Made by a program: the position numbers and the translations under genes. Source: JANNFX01 sp031380225 (GTDB lineage: Bacteria; Pseudomonadota; Alphaproteobacteria; Rhizobiales; Hyphomicrobiaceae). Taken from it: DNA of 42,107 bases. Positions 15,677 through 23,988 of this stretch are shown here, piece after piece; position 1 is the first letter of the stretch; each line of letters starts with the position of its first letter. The stretch lies in contig JANNFX010000222.1 in the NCBI GenBank assembly GCA_031380225.1, positions 1-42,107 on the forward strand, written 5' to 3'. The notes under the pieces were generated by a model. It was not told the origin of the DNA. It worked only from the letters and a program-made list of their open reading frames with translations, and did not search any database.

Positions 15677-16441
15677 ATGAAAAGGCCCACTCCCGACACT
15701 TCTGGATCCAAGACATCGACCCCATGCCACAATTGTCCGCTTAGAAAATTGCAGACCTTCCGGGCGTTTACCGAGGAGGAACTAAAATTCATGGAGACCT
15801 TTAAAGCTGGTGAGTTGGTTGTTGATCCTGGGGCAACAATTCTGCTGGATGGCATGAATAGCGCGCATTTGTTTACGGTGCTCAGCGGTTGGTCGTTTCG
15901 TTTTAAAACACTCGAAGATGGCCGCCGGCAAATATTGAATTTCGCTTTGCCCGGAGATTTTTTAGGGCTCCAGGGGTCCGTTTTAGACAAGATGCAGCAT
16001 TCCGTAGAAGCTTTAACAGCAACGGTGCTCTGCGTATTCCCGCGTGAAAAGCTGTGGTCATTGTTTCAAAATCATCCCGGTCTGGCTTTCGATACAACCT
16101 GGCTTGCCTCGCGAGAGGAAACGATGCTGGATGAACACCTGTTGAGCATTGGACAGCGGCGCGCTAATGAACGCATGGCATACCTCCTCATGCATTTGTT
16201 TCGCCGGGCTCAACAGTCAGGCCTGGGGCAACGGAAAAAAGTCGCGTTTCCTTTCACCCAACAGCATTTGGCCGACGCCTTGGGTTTCTCGATTGTCCAC
16301 ACCAATAAAACACTCAAGCGGCTGCGCGCGACTGCAGCTTTCAAATGGTCGGGCACTCAATTTGAAGTGCTTGACGAAGAAAAAATGATCCAACTGGCGG
16401 GATACCCTTCTCTCCCCAGTGGCGTACGGCCGTTGCTTTAG
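15677..16441 (+). CDS. Crp/Fnr-family transcription regulator with incomplete Fe-S ligands
   Basis: A protein of 254 residues. It has a cyclic-nucleotide-binding-like beta roll at residues about 30-130 (GATILLDGMNSAHLFTVLSGW, FALPGDFLGLQG), a long dimer helix, and a winged helix-turn-helix near residues 195-220 (FTQQHLADALGFSIVHTNKTLKRLR). The N-terminus has Cys17 and Cys20 in CHNCPLR, and Cys119 also lines up with an FNR ligand. FNR needs four; the position equal to its third Cys is Gln26 here, so a normal 4Fe-4S centre is doubtful. It probably controls genes outside this window or neighbours; targets cannot be told. Confidence 0.85.
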   Translation: MKRPTPDTSGSKTSTPCHNCPLRKLQTFRAFTEEELKFMETFKAGELVVDPGATILLDGMNSAHLFTVLSGWSFRFKTLEDGRRQILNFALPGDFLGLQGSVLDKMQHSVEALTATVLCVFPREKLWSLFQNHPGLAFDTTWLASREETMLDEHLLSIGQRRANERMAYLLMHLFRRAQQSGLGQRKKVAFPFTQQHLADALGFSIVHTNKTLKRLRATAAFKWSGTQFEVLDEEKMIQLAGYPSLPSGVRPLL

Positions 16442-16468
16442 TCAACGCCATCGTTCGTTGGCATTCAT

Positions 16469-16493
16469 GGAACCATTGCGGGCGCTTTACGTT
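16469..16493 (+). promoter_or_regulatory. Predicted sigma-EcfG promoter for 16541-16753
   Basis: GGAAC 16469-16473, 16-base spacer, CGTT 16490-16493, 47 bases before the ATG at 16541. Confidence 0.75.
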
Positions 16494-16540
16494 GTCTATG
16501 CAGATATCAATTTCTGCAGACGCGGGTTGGAGTTACCCAA

Positions 16541-16753
16541 ATGAGCATTTTGAGCTTTACAGGCGAAACCCGGTCATATTTAGCAGCGCCTAGTTTAGTA
16601 GCGCCAAGGCAGCGGCGTTTGCCGCTGTGTTACACGCGGCCGGCCGTAATTGCGCCAGACGAGCCCGAGTTGTCGCTGAAGGAAGTTGCAGCGGGATTCG
16701 CGGCACTCGTAGGCACATTCGGCCTGGCCGTGATGTGCTCGGCTTTGGTGTGA
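16541..16753 (+). CDS. Small hypothetical protein with C-terminal membrane helix
   Basis: A protein of 70 residues starting ATG 16541 with TTGGAG upstream. The first half is basic and polar (APRQRRLPLCYTRP); the last 22 residues form a hydrophobic segment (VAAGFAALVGTFGLAVMCSALV) that reads as a tail anchor. No family is recognised. What supports it is a canonical EcfG-type promoter 47 bases upstream and the CsbD gene downstream, which has its own promoter starting 15 bases past this stop. Confidence 0.55.
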   Translation: MSILSFTGETRSYLAAPSLVAPRQRRLPLCYTRPAVIAPDEPELSLKEVAAGFAALVGTFGLAVMCSALV

Positions 16754-16768
16754 AGGTTTGCAACTGCC

Positions 16769-16793
16769 GGAACAATCTCCGCATTGACGCGTT
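16769..16793 (+). promoter_or_regulatory. Predicted sigma-EcfG promoter for the CsbD gene
   Basis: GGAAC 16769-16773, 16-base spacer, CGTT 16790-16793, 78 bases before the ATG at 16872. Confidence 0.75.
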
Positions 16794-16871
16794 CCCTACA
16801 AAGACAGACGAGTTTGGTTCACTCGCGCCGCAGCGTGGGGGCTCACTGTTGTGTCGGATGGAGTTTTTGAC

Positions 16872-17087
16872 ATGGGAAGTACGAAAGACAAGATTTCTGG
16901 CATGACCAACAAGGCTGTTGGAACAATTAAACAGGGCGTTGGCAAAGCTGTCGGGTCTGACAGGCTCGAAGCTGAAGGTGTTATCCAAAAGACCAAGGGC
17001 AAAGCGCAAACGGCCGTCGGTGAGGCGAAGAGTGCGGTTAAAGAAGGTGTCAAGAAAACATCTGACTACGTCTCAAGAAAGCTCTGA
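16872..17087 (+). CDS. CsbD-family stress protein
   Basis: A protein of 71 residues from ATG 16872; an open frame from 16851 adds seven residues without a binding site. The sequence KDKISGMTNKAVGTIKQGVGKAVGSDRLEAEGVIQKTKGKAQTA, with the repeated KxxG...GxxK pattern, is typical of CsbD, a small, charged, helical protein whose genes are under general stress sigma factors in both Bacillus (sigma B) and alphaproteobacteria. Its molecular function is not known. It has its own EcfG-type promoter and a strong terminator. Confidence 0.9.
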   Translation: MGSTKDKISGMTNKAVGTIKQGVGKAVGSDRLEAEGVIQKTKGKAQTAVGEAKSAVKEGVKKTSDYVSRKL

Positions 17088-17111
17088 GCCAGTTTTCATC
17101 ACGGTATGAAG

Positions 17112-17150
17112 AGAAGCTGCAGCGCGCTCTGCAGCTTCTTTTTGTTTTTG
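17112..17150. terminator. Terminator after CsbD, convergent with the permease gene
   Basis: Perfect 10-bp stem GAAGCTGCAG / CTGCAGCTTC (17113-17122 with 17129-17138), then TTTTTGTTTTT on the plus strand. The minus strand also has a T-rich tail, so it may work in both directions. Confidence 0.9.
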
Positions 17151-17177
17151 AGGCTTGCGCTTTTCAGGGCCGGCATT

Positions 17178-19145
17178 TCACCCATGCCCGGCAGTCAACT
17201 CCGCGGGATCAGCAATATTGGTTAGTTCATTTCTCGCAGCCAAACACAGCTCGACTGCTTTTGCGAGCGAGGAAGTAGCGAAATCCGCTCCAGCAATTTT
17301 TTGCCACTCGGCAACCTTTGCTTGGTCGCCCTCAAGCATCCAAAAACCGGCGATTACTTTTGTTTGTGGAGCATGTTTCCTCAACCGTCGAATGAGTGTC
17401 CGCACCTGAAAAGGACTGTCAACGCCGAAGTGTGACAGGCAGACAATGGCGCCGAGTTGGGCAACTTCACTTTCATAGGCTGTTGCGATCCCGGAACGGG
17501 AGATGGCAGATGCTGGCGCTCCCTGCTTTGTGAGAAGGTGGGCCATCAGGTGTGCTCCGGCTTCGTCAAACGCAGTTCGTGTCGTTAGACACATTACGGG
17601 AGTACCAGTCGAAGTCACTGGCAGTGACGGACCAGAGTTTTGATCTGTCGCCACTTCTGATTTGACAACTGCATTCTCGTTGGAATCTTCTGAGTCTAAG
17701 GCCAGAGGATAGGTGTCAAGTTCCAATGAGACTTCGCGCAGTGTATCGAGAATTTCTGTTTGAGCGTCCCGGTTTAGCCTTCCAATGTTGGCATCAAGTT
17801 GAGCCAAGGCTAAAGTCTTCATTGCAACCTGATCATAATAGTCAGTTAAACCTTGCGACTGAAGTTCTTCTTCCGCAATGGCCGCGGCATCACCGGCATC
17901 CCCTGCGAGCAATCGTTGGTAGAGACGCTGTTCCGGCGCTAAGGCGGGCTCATCTCCCAATGCGACATCGAGAAAATTGAGTGCGGGGACGTGTTTTCCG
18001 AGCACGACAAGGCAGACCGTTAGCGGTGTCGAAAGAAGCAAACCAACAGGTCCCCACATCAGCGTCCAAAACAACGCCGCCACAACAACAGCAACCGGAG
18101 ACAACCCTGTGCTTTGGCCGTAGAGCAGTGGTTCGATGACCTGCCCCGCGACAGGTTCGGCGATCAAAAACAAAGCGGCGGTGGAGAAAACCATCGTCCA
18201 ACTTGGATCGACGGCAGCAGCAAGCGCGATCGGGAAAATTGCTGCGATGAGACTGCCGACATAAGGTACGAAGCGCATCAGGCCAGCTAAGAGACCCCAG
18301 AGCACAGGGCTCGGGACGCCAATTAGTGCAAGCCCAATGCCGATTAGCACACCGAATCCAGCATTCAGCATCAATTGAATGAGGAAGAAACGGCTGAGAC
18401 GGTCGGCCGCGTCATTCATCGCAACCGTCGAACGCTGAAGATCGGAACCGCCTGCAATCCTCAGCAACCTGTCCCGCAGGTCCTCACGCTGCAACAAAAT
18501 GAATAATAGGAATAAGATGACAAGCGCGGTTGTGGTCAATGGAGATAATAGCGGTTTGACCAAGTCCTGATAGGATTGCATCACTGTCGGTGTTTGCTCA
18601 CGCACTTCAACGACGACTGGATCAGACGCGTTTCCGGCAGGGACTTGCGGCAGTGATTGGTCTGGTGCCGAGTTAGCAGCGACTTTCTTTGCATTCACGT
18701 TATCGCTGTTCTTGTTCAATTCATCTTGTAGTCCCTGGACCGTATCCGCAGCCTTTTCCATGACGCCTGACGGTATTGACGCGCTTTTCAGTGCCCGGAC
18801 TTTCATTCTGAGGTTGGCTTCGTAGCGGGGCAGTTCAACGGCCAATTCGGCCACTTGTACTGCCATAATTGTACCGAGTGACACCAAGCCGATGATGGCA
18901 AGCACAACCGCTGCAATAACTGATGGTGCCCGGCCGGCGCCTGCTTTCCGCAACACCTTGATGAAAGGCCATAGTGAAAAACTTAGGAGCGAAGCCAGTG
19001 CCAGTGGAACAAGGATACCGCGTCCATAATATAGAAACGCGACCAGCACAGCACCGATGATGCACGAATAGGCGACAACTTCGATATTGAAAGGTGAAGC
19101 TGTCGTGACGGAAGGAACCGGACGTGTTGTTGATGTTTTCACCAA
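17178..19145 (-). CDS. AI-2E-family (PerM-type) permease with long cytoplasmic C-terminus
   Basis: A protein of 655 residues from TTG 19145 (GTG 19142 equally possible). Residues 20-390 carry the AI-2E/PerM fold: paired N-terminal helices (GILVPLALASLLSFSLWPFI), a long periplasmic helical insert, and the signature region RFVPYVGSLIAAIFPIALAA followed by PLLYGQSTGLSPVAVVVAALFWTLMWG. Residues 400-655 are a cytoplasmic extension whose last 140 residues look like an alpha/beta Rossmann or B12-binding-like domain (VMCLTTRTAFDEAGAHLMAHLL). It lacks the usual cobalamin His motif. Despite the family name few members transport AI-2; some are Na+/H+ antiporters. A GGAAC-N17-CGTT site lies 128 bases upstream. 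Confidence 0.85.
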   Translation of the reverse strand: MVKTSTTRPVPSVTTASPFNIEVVAYSCIIGAVLVAFLYYGRGILVPLALASLLSFSLWPFIKVLRKAGAGRAPSVIAAVVLAIIGLVSLGTIMAVQVAELAVELPRYEANLRMKVRALKSASIPSGVMEKAADTVQGLQDELNKNSDNVNAKKVAANSAPDQSLPQVPAGNASDPVVVEVREQTPTVMQSYQDLVKPLLSPLTTTALVILFLLFILLQREDLRDRLLRIAGGSDLQRSTVAMNDAADRLSRFFLIQLMLNAGFGVLIGIGLALIGVPSPVLWGLLAGLMRFVPYVGSLIAAIFPIALAAAVDPSWTMVFSTAALFLIAEPVAGQVIEPLLYGQSTGLSPVAVVVAALFWTLMWGPVGLLLSTPLTVCLVVLGKHVPALNFLDVALGDEPALAPEQRLYQRLLAGDAGDAAAIAEEELQSQGLTDYYDQVAMKTLALAQLDANIGRLNRDAQTEILDTLREVSLELDTYPLALDSEDSNENAVVKSEVATDQNSGPSLPVTSTGTPVMCLTTRTAFDEAGAHLMAHLLTKQGAPASAISRSGIATAYESEVAQLGAIVCLSHFGVDSPFQVRTLIRRLRKHAPQTKVIAGFWMLEGDQAKVAEWQKIAGADFATSSLAKAVELCLAARNELTNIADPAELTAGHG

Positions 19146-19272
19146 TCCTGCTCCGTCCGTTGTTCCAGCAAGCTGTAAATGTGGTTACGTCGGATGACGC
19201 ACTGCGAGAAGTCGCATGAGGCTGTCTCAAGCGGCCAACTGGGCTTGATCCAGAGCTCCCCAATCTTCGCAC

Positions 19273-19298
19273 AACGCGCAATTCCATTGTTTTGTTCC
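19273..19298 (-). promoter_or_regulatory. Predicted sigma-EcfG promoter for the AI-2E-family permease
   Basis: On the minus strand GGAAC 19298-19294, 17-base spacer, CGTT 19276-19273, 128 bases before the gene start. Confidence 0.6.
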
Positions 19299-19360
19299 GA
19301 TTGGAGCGACGTCCGTCGTCGATACTTGCGGACAATTCCGCACGAAACAGGCCGTTCAAG

Positions 19361-19386
19361 GGAACCAATCTGGTTATCTTGAAGTT
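19361..19386 (+). promoter_or_regulatory. Possible sigma-EcfG promoter for 19440-19615
   Basis: GGAAC 19361-19365, 17-base spacer, AGTT 19383-19386, 53 bases before the ATG at 19440. Confidence 0.5.
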
Positions 19387-19439
19387 GTTGGGAAGGGCCC
19401 ACAACTCGTTTGCAGGCCGTCGCTCCAGGAGATCCTCAA

Positions 19440-19615
19440 TGGCAGTATCGAAACCGCGTTTATCGCCAACTGAAGCAAGTCAGGGATCGCCAAGGCGGAT
19501 GAATTTGCGCGTTCTTATTGGTTCGCTTGGATTGGCTCTCCTTGCCGGCCTTTTGCTTTACGCGGCGTATCGCTCGCCGGAGCCGAATCCTATTGTTCAA
19601 GAACAGCAGAAGTAA
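19440..19615 (+). CDS. Small membrane protein of unknown function
   Basis: A protein of 58 residues. The frame is open from 19292, but ATG 19440 has AGGAG eight bases ahead and gives a compact product. There is a polar, basic N-terminal half (SPTEASQGSPRRMNL), one membrane helix (VLIGSLGLALLAGLLLYAAY) and a short tail with PEPNPIVQEQQK. No family is recognised. It is divergent from the permease and behind a possible EcfG-type site with a 17-base spacer. Confidence 0.5.
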
Positions 19616-19660
19616 CTTTCCGCCCATCAGTGGTTAGACAGTTTGCAGTCGAATTTGAAG

Positions 19661-19685
19661 GGAACAATTCGCGCTGTGCAGTGTT
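19661..19685 (+). promoter_or_regulatory. Predicted sigma-EcfG promoter for the DUF2383-like gene
   Basis: GGAAC 19661-19665, 16-base spacer, TGTT 19682-19685, 35 bases before the ATG at 19721. Confidence 0.65.
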
Positions 19686-19720
19686 TGGCGGCATTGGCAG
19701 CTTGCAAGGAGAAAGCCACT

Positions 19721-20161
19721 ATGACCAATCACTTGGACAGCCTCAAGAGTTTACACACCGCGCTTGTTGATAGCCGGATTGGATACGAAGAAGCGCTCAA
19801 GGATTCTGATGGTCAGGGGTTGACCGCTCTGTTTCGCGACATGATTGCCCTCAGAACCAAAGATGCTGGGGAACTAGCTCAGCACTTGTCGCGCTTGGGC
19901 GAGCCAGTAGACGACAATGGCTCTTACATGTCGACGGTCCATCGGGCTGTTATTAGCATCCGTGCCGCGTTCTCGTCGCTCGACGAAAGCATTCTTCCAG
20001 GTCTCATCGATGGGGAAGAACGGATCGCCGGGTACTACAATGAGACGATCGATACGGCGGCGCCGGGTAGTCAGGAGTTAACTGCGCTGATTGCTCAGCG
20101 TGACAATCTTGAGAAAATTATCAGTCAGTTTGCCGCTTGGCGGCTTAAGGCTGCTGAATAG
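19721..20161 (+). CDS. DUF2383 (PA2169-type) four-helix-bundle stress protein
   Basis: A protein of 146 residues from ATG 19721, with AAGGAGA ahead. It is all helical: LDSLKSLHTALVDSRIGYEEAL, then FRDMIALRTKDAGELAQHLSRLGE, then the signature DDNGSYMSTVHRAVISIRAAF and DGEERIAGYYNETI. This is the DUF2383/PA2169 family, a ferritin-like four-helix bundle that often lies near stress genes; whether it binds metal is not known. It is a single gene with its own EcfG-type promoter and a strong bidirectional terminator. Confidence 0.85.
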   Translation: MTNHLDSLKSLHTALVDSRIGYEEALKDSDGQGLTALFRDMIALRTKDAGELAQHLSRLGEPVDDNGSYMSTVHRAVISIRAAFSSLDESILPGLIDGEERIAGYYNETIDTAAPGSQELTALIAQRDNLEKIISQFAAWRLKAAE

Positions 20162-20185
20162 TCCAGCGGGCAAATTGATACGAAT

Positions 20186-20223
20186 AAAAAAGGGTGGGAA
20201 CCGATACAGTTCCCACCCTTTTT
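20186..20223. terminator. Bidirectional terminator between convergent stress genes
   Basis: Stem AGGGTGGGAAC / GTTCCCACCCT with A-run before and T-run after, giving U-tails on both strands. It lies 25 bases after the DUF2383 gene and 19 bases beyond the convergent gene. Confidence 0.92.
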
Positions 20224-20241
20224 GACATTGGCTAATTCAGT

Positions 20242-20637
20242 TTACTTTGTCACCGTGCCAAAGTTAGCTGAAGCTTCCTTAAGGTGCTTAGCGCACTCAT
20301 CCATTTTTTTGTCGGTCATGCTCTTTTCTGCCATGTCCAAGTGTTCCATCGCCATCTTTTGCTTGGATTTGTCGGTCAGCGCAGCTGCCTTGGCTTTCAT
20401 TGCCGTCAGTTCGGCAGGAGTGCATGCGATGTTCGCCATGCCGTCTGTTGCAGCGGCGGCTGGAGCGGCCGTCGTCGCGGCGCCAGCTTCTGGCTTCATC
20501 GTTGGAACAGCGCCTGTCACAGCGTCGGTCGGGCCTTGGCCTGCGCCCGGATTTACAGTCGTCTTGTCTTCTGCAAATGCGGGCGCGACGCTAAGTAAGC
20601 CTGCAAGTGAAAGACCTATTAATGCTTTTCTGAACAT
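20242..20637 (-). CDS. Secreted helical hypothetical protein
   Basis: A protein of 131 residues from ATG 20637, with GGGAGC upstream. The signal peptide (MFRKALIGLSLAGLLSVAPAFA) is followed by an Ala/Pro/Thr-rich linker and a helical C-terminal domain (CTPAELTAMKAKAAALTD, AMEHLDMAEKSMTDKKMDECAKHLKEA) with two Cys that could form a disulphide. I do not know a named family, though its helix pattern is common among rhizobial periplasmic proteins. It follows the sensor-kinase gene on the same strand, but an EcfG-type site inside the end of that gene gives it its own promoter. Confidence 0.7.
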   Translation of the reverse strand: MFRKALIGLSLAGLLSVAPAFAEDKTTVNPGAGQGPTDAVTGAVPTMKPEAGAATTAAPAAAATDGMANIACTPAELTAMKAKAAALTDKSKQKMAMEHLDMAEKSMTDKKMDECAKHLKEASANFGTVTK

Positions 20638-20699
20638 TATAACGCTCCCTTTTTTTGCTAATGGAAAAACCAAAAGTGGGCTCCATTGCGTATTGGGAA

Positions 20700-20725
20700 A
20701 ACGCGTAGACTTAAGGTTTGGTTCC
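20700..20725 (-). promoter_or_regulatory. Predicted sigma-EcfG promoter for 20637-20242
   Basis: On the minus strand GGAAC 20725-20721, 17-base spacer, CGTT 20703-20700, 62 bases before the ATG at 20637, overlapping the last codons of the kinase gene. Confidence 0.6.
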
Positions 20726-23700
20726 GCTGTTTTGCCCAATCTGATCTGTCGTTCGAATGCTGCTGCGGTTGGTTTCTAACCATACTGGGGTTGCTATTGA
20801 CGAAAGCGGGACAGTTAGCTCGTAAGAAAAGCCTTCAGGCGCAAAATTGAACACAGCTGGCTGGCCAAAAGTATTAATTGCCCGCTCCAGCAATTTTGTT
20901 CCGAATCCAGTTCGGGTCGGCGGCTGAACACACGGTCCACCCCGTTCTTGCCAGCGAAATTTTAATTGGCGCTCGGTTACTTCGTTCTCTTCTATCGACC
21001 ATGTGATGGAGACGGCTCCAGTCGTGTTCGACAAAGAACCGTGCTTGGCAGCGTTAGTGGCCAGTTCGTGAACGATTAACGCAAATCCTTGCGTGGCCGC
21101 TGGTGTTAGTGTAATTCGCGGGCCGCGTATCTTGGCTCGATCGGAAAAGCTTACGAGTTCAATGCGGACGATTTCTTCAAGCGGCGCCCCTTCACCAATT
21201 TCGATCGTTAGTAGCGCGTGGGCCTTGGCGAGTGCAATCAGCCGGGCAGCGAGTACATCACGCGCTGCCTCGATCGGCCTATCACCAGACAGTGTTCGAT
21301 TGACGATTGACAAGATCACTGCAATCAGGTTTCCGGTCCGGTGTTGCAGCTCCTTGGCAATCATGAGTTTTTGTTCGTCGTCGCGGCTGCGTTGTGTGAT
21401 GTCGAAAAATGTCAGCACGACTCCGTCGATCGCGTTCATCACGGTTCGATACGGCCGTATTCGCATCAGAAATGTTGCTGATTGGTCGGTCAGAGTTACA
21501 TCGCGCTCAATAATTGATTGCGTGCTTGTTACAGCAGCCACGTCGCGACGCAGGTCCTCGTAGTTGACCAAATTTACAATCTCAGTAATAGGCCGGCCCC
21601 GGTCGCTGTCACGCAACGGGAAGATGCCGGTCAGCGCTGGTGTGAAATGCCGGATGTGAAGTGCATCATCCAGGAATACGGCAGCGATGCGCGTGGAATC
21701 CAGAAGATTTTTAAGATCGCTGTTGAGCCGCACCATCTGATCGTTCTTCGAAGCCAACTCACTGTTGACGGTTTGCAATTCTTCATTAATCGATTGCAAT
21801 TCTTCCTTCGAAGTCTCAAGTTCCTCATTGGCGGATTGCAGTTCTTCGTTCATTACTTGGAATTCTTCAGCGGCTGATCTCATGTTCTCGACAGCGGATT
21901 CCAGCTCATCATTGGAAGCCTTTAACTGACCACGTGTTGCCAACAATTCCTTCTGAAGTGCCTCATCAGTGCTCGCGATTGCATTGGCTATTCCGTCTTG
22001 AATGCCCGCGGCGGCTCCCGGCGACGAATCGCGAAATGCGACAACGTAAAAGCCGTTCGGATTCGTGGTGGTTTCAGTCAAAGGCTCAACGATCATCGTC
22101 ACGTACCGTGTCTTGCCATCAATGCTGACTTGCAGGCCTTCAACGACGATCTGATCATGAGTGGCAAGGGCCCGCTGGATCGCAGCGCGAGTGGCTGGAC
22201 GGAGTGCCTTTAGCAAAAGGCGGAACAGGTCGAGGCTGGCCACGCCGGACGTTGGCTCGAGATAGTGTCTGACTTCACCTCCTGAGAACCTGACAATTTC
22301 ACAGTTTTTATCGATTACAAAATAGGCGGGTGCGTATTGTTCCATAACGCGGCGGACGCCAGCATTGATGCGGTCGTCCGCACCAATCGCCACCCCGCTT
22401 TGCAATGGGGTCTGAACCGAATTTTGCGCCCGGACTTCGGGTGAGCGGAATGGAGCGAGCAAGTTACGGCCAGAGTCATTCCGTCTCAGTATCCGGTTCT
22501 TTTTATCGATAATGTTGAACAGGGCTCCGTAGCGGCCAATTCCTTCCGATGGTCCTAAAAACAACGTTCCACCGGGGTTGAGGGCAAAATGAAACGTGCG
22601 TATGGCGTGGCCCTGAAGTTCGTTTTCAAGATATATAAGAAGATTGCGGCACGAGACGAGGTCAAGGCGTGAAAATGGTGGGTCCTTGACCAAGCTATGG
22701 GTGGAGAAGAGGCAAAGCTCGCGAATATCGGAGTTCACACAATAATCAGCCCCTTCCTTTGTGAACCAGCGTTCGAGCCGCTCTGGTGAAAGTTTAGCAG
22801 CGCTCTCGCGATACCGGCCGCTGCGCGCAAAGCTCAGAGCACTTGCGTCGATATCGGAAGCGAAAATCTGTATGGCAGGATGTTTTGTCTTACCTAGTTC
22901 ACTCAGCGCTTCTTTGAACAAGATGGCGAGTGAATAAACCTCTTCGCCGGTCGAACATCCAGCGACCCAAACGCGGACGGGTTCGTCCGGTTGTTTTGCT
23001 TCAAGCATTGGCAGTATCGCCAGGATCTTGAGAGATTCAAAGGCTTCAGGATCGCGAAAAAAGTCTGTGACGCCGATCAGCATTTCCTGGAACAGGGCTA
23101 CTGACTCGCCGGGATCAGCCTGAAGCTTCTCGATGTAATCGTCTGCAGTCGCAAGCTGAAGGACTTGCATGCGCCGCTGCAGGCGACGGAGCAGAGTTGT
23201 TTGCTTGTAGCCACTGAAGTCGTGCTTTACCCCAGCATGCAAAAGTGCGGTAATCTCCGGTAAACGTGCTTTCAAGTCCACGATGACGCTTTGGCCGCCA
23301 GTCTGCAGTCCAATCTTATCTAAGTGCGAGAGATGATCCCGCAATTTCCCCGGCATAGCCTCAACCGGCAACACGTAGTCGACCATGCCTGTCGCCGCTG
23401 CACTATCTGGCATCCCGCTGAGTGCATGATGATCGAATTCCGCTTGCGCAAATGTCAAGCCACCGTGTTCTTTTATGGATTTTATGCCCGCGGACCCATC
23501 GCTACCAACCCCGGATAATACAATCCCGACAGCGCGATCACCAAGTTGCTCCGCTAGTGAAACAAAGAAGGAGTCGATCGGCCGGCGTTGAGAGCGTTCC
23601 GGCGCAGGCGATTGCAATCTCAGTACACCGTCATCTATTGTCAGGGTCGCGTCGGGCGGTATGACGTAGACGCAGTTTATTTCGACGACGTCCCCATCGG

Positions 23701-23908
23701 TGGCAGTAACGACCGGCAATGGCGAGTGGGCACCAAGCAACTCGACAAGCAGGCTCTTATGATGCGGATCGAGATGCTGCACGAGGACGAATGCCATGCC
23801 CGGATCGCTGGTCATATTGGCGAGAAATGATTTGAACGCAGACAGGCCACCGGCTGACGCGCCGATGCCGACGATCAGAGGTTGAGCGGAACTATCCAAA
23901 ACGTTCAT
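20711..23908 (-). CDS. CheB-CheR-PAS-HWE histidine kinase fusion
   Basis: A protein of 1065 residues. Residues 1-190 are a CheB methylesterase domain (GIGASAGGLSAF with the catalytic Ser, QHLDPHH, SGVGSDGSAG). About 205-480 are a CheR methyltransferase with VWVAGCSTGEEVYSLA near 314. Next come a PAS domain, a coiled coil near 655-745 (MNEELQSANEELETSKEELQ) and a second PAS domain. The C-terminal kinase starts near 850 with acceptor His in KELQHRTGNLIAVI (about 854), has N-box HELATNAAKHGS, and shows the WxE signature (FRWQERGG, about 984) of the HWE class. HWE/HisKA_2 kinases phosphorylate PhyR in alphaproteobacteria, so this is a candidate GSR sensor kinase. It lies 80 bases downstream of the PfkB gene on the same strand. 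Confidence 0.93.
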   Translation of the reverse strand: MNVLDSSAQPLIVGIGASAGGLSAFKSFLANMTSDPGMAFVLVQHLDPHHKSLLVELLGAHSPLPVVTATDGDVVEINCVYVIPPDATLTIDDGVLRLQSPAPERSQRRPIDSFFVSLAEQLGDRAVGIVLSGVGSDGSAGIKSIKEHGGLTFAQAEFDHHALSGMPDSAAATGMVDYVLPVEAMPGKLRDHLSHLDKIGLQTGGQSVIVDLKARLPEITALLHAGVKHDFSGYKQTTLLRRLQRRMQVLQLATADDYIEKLQADPGESVALFQEMLIGVTDFFRDPEAFESLKILAILPMLEAKQPDEPVRVWVAGCSTGEEVYSLAILFKEALSELGKTKHPAIQIFASDIDASALSFARSGRYRESAAKLSPERLERWFTKEGADYCVNSDIRELCLFSTHSLVKDPPFSRLDLVSCRNLLIYLENELQGHAIRTFHFALNPGGTLFLGPSEGIGRYGALFNIIDKKNRILRRNDSGRNLLAPFRSPEVRAQNSVQTPLQSGVAIGADDRINAGVRRVMEQYAPAYFVIDKNCEIVRFSGGEVRHYLEPTSGVASLDLFRLLLKALRPATRAAIQRALATHDQIVVEGLQVSIDGKTRYVTMIVEPLTETTTNPNGFYVVAFRDSSPGAAAGIQDGIANAIASTDEALQKELLATRGQLKASNDELESAVENMRSAAEEFQVMNEELQSANEELETSKEELQSINEELQTVNSELASKNDQMVRLNSDLKNLLDSTRIAAVFLDDALHIRHFTPALTGIFPLRDSDRGRPITEIVNLVNYEDLRRDVAAVTSTQSIIERDVTLTDQSATFLMRIRPYRTVMNAIDGVVLTFFDITQRSRDDEQKLMIAKELQHRTGNLIAVILSIVNRTLSGDRPIEAARDVLAARLIALAKAHALLTIEIGEGAPLEEIVRIELVSFSDRAKIRGPRITLTPAATQGFALIVHELATNAAKHGSLSNTTGAVSITWSIEENEVTERQLKFRWQERGGPCVQPPTRTGFGTKLLERAINTFGQPAVFNFAPEGFSYELTVPLSSIATPVWLETNRSSIRTTDQIGQNSGTKP

Positions 23909-23988
23909 TCACTATCCTACGTCATAATGAAGACTTTGAAACAATAGCAGATTACGTTCGTCTTTGGAAATCTGCTGATGGTCGCCGC

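Noticed and set aside
17178..19145. Quorum-signal (AI-2) exporter
   Set aside because: The family name is historic; most members do not move AI-2, and no AI-2 genes are present.
20711..23908. Chemotaxis operon from the CheB and CheR domains
   Set aside because: No cheA, cheW or receptor genes are present; the domains are fused to an HWE kinase, a known signalling fusion outside chemotaxis.
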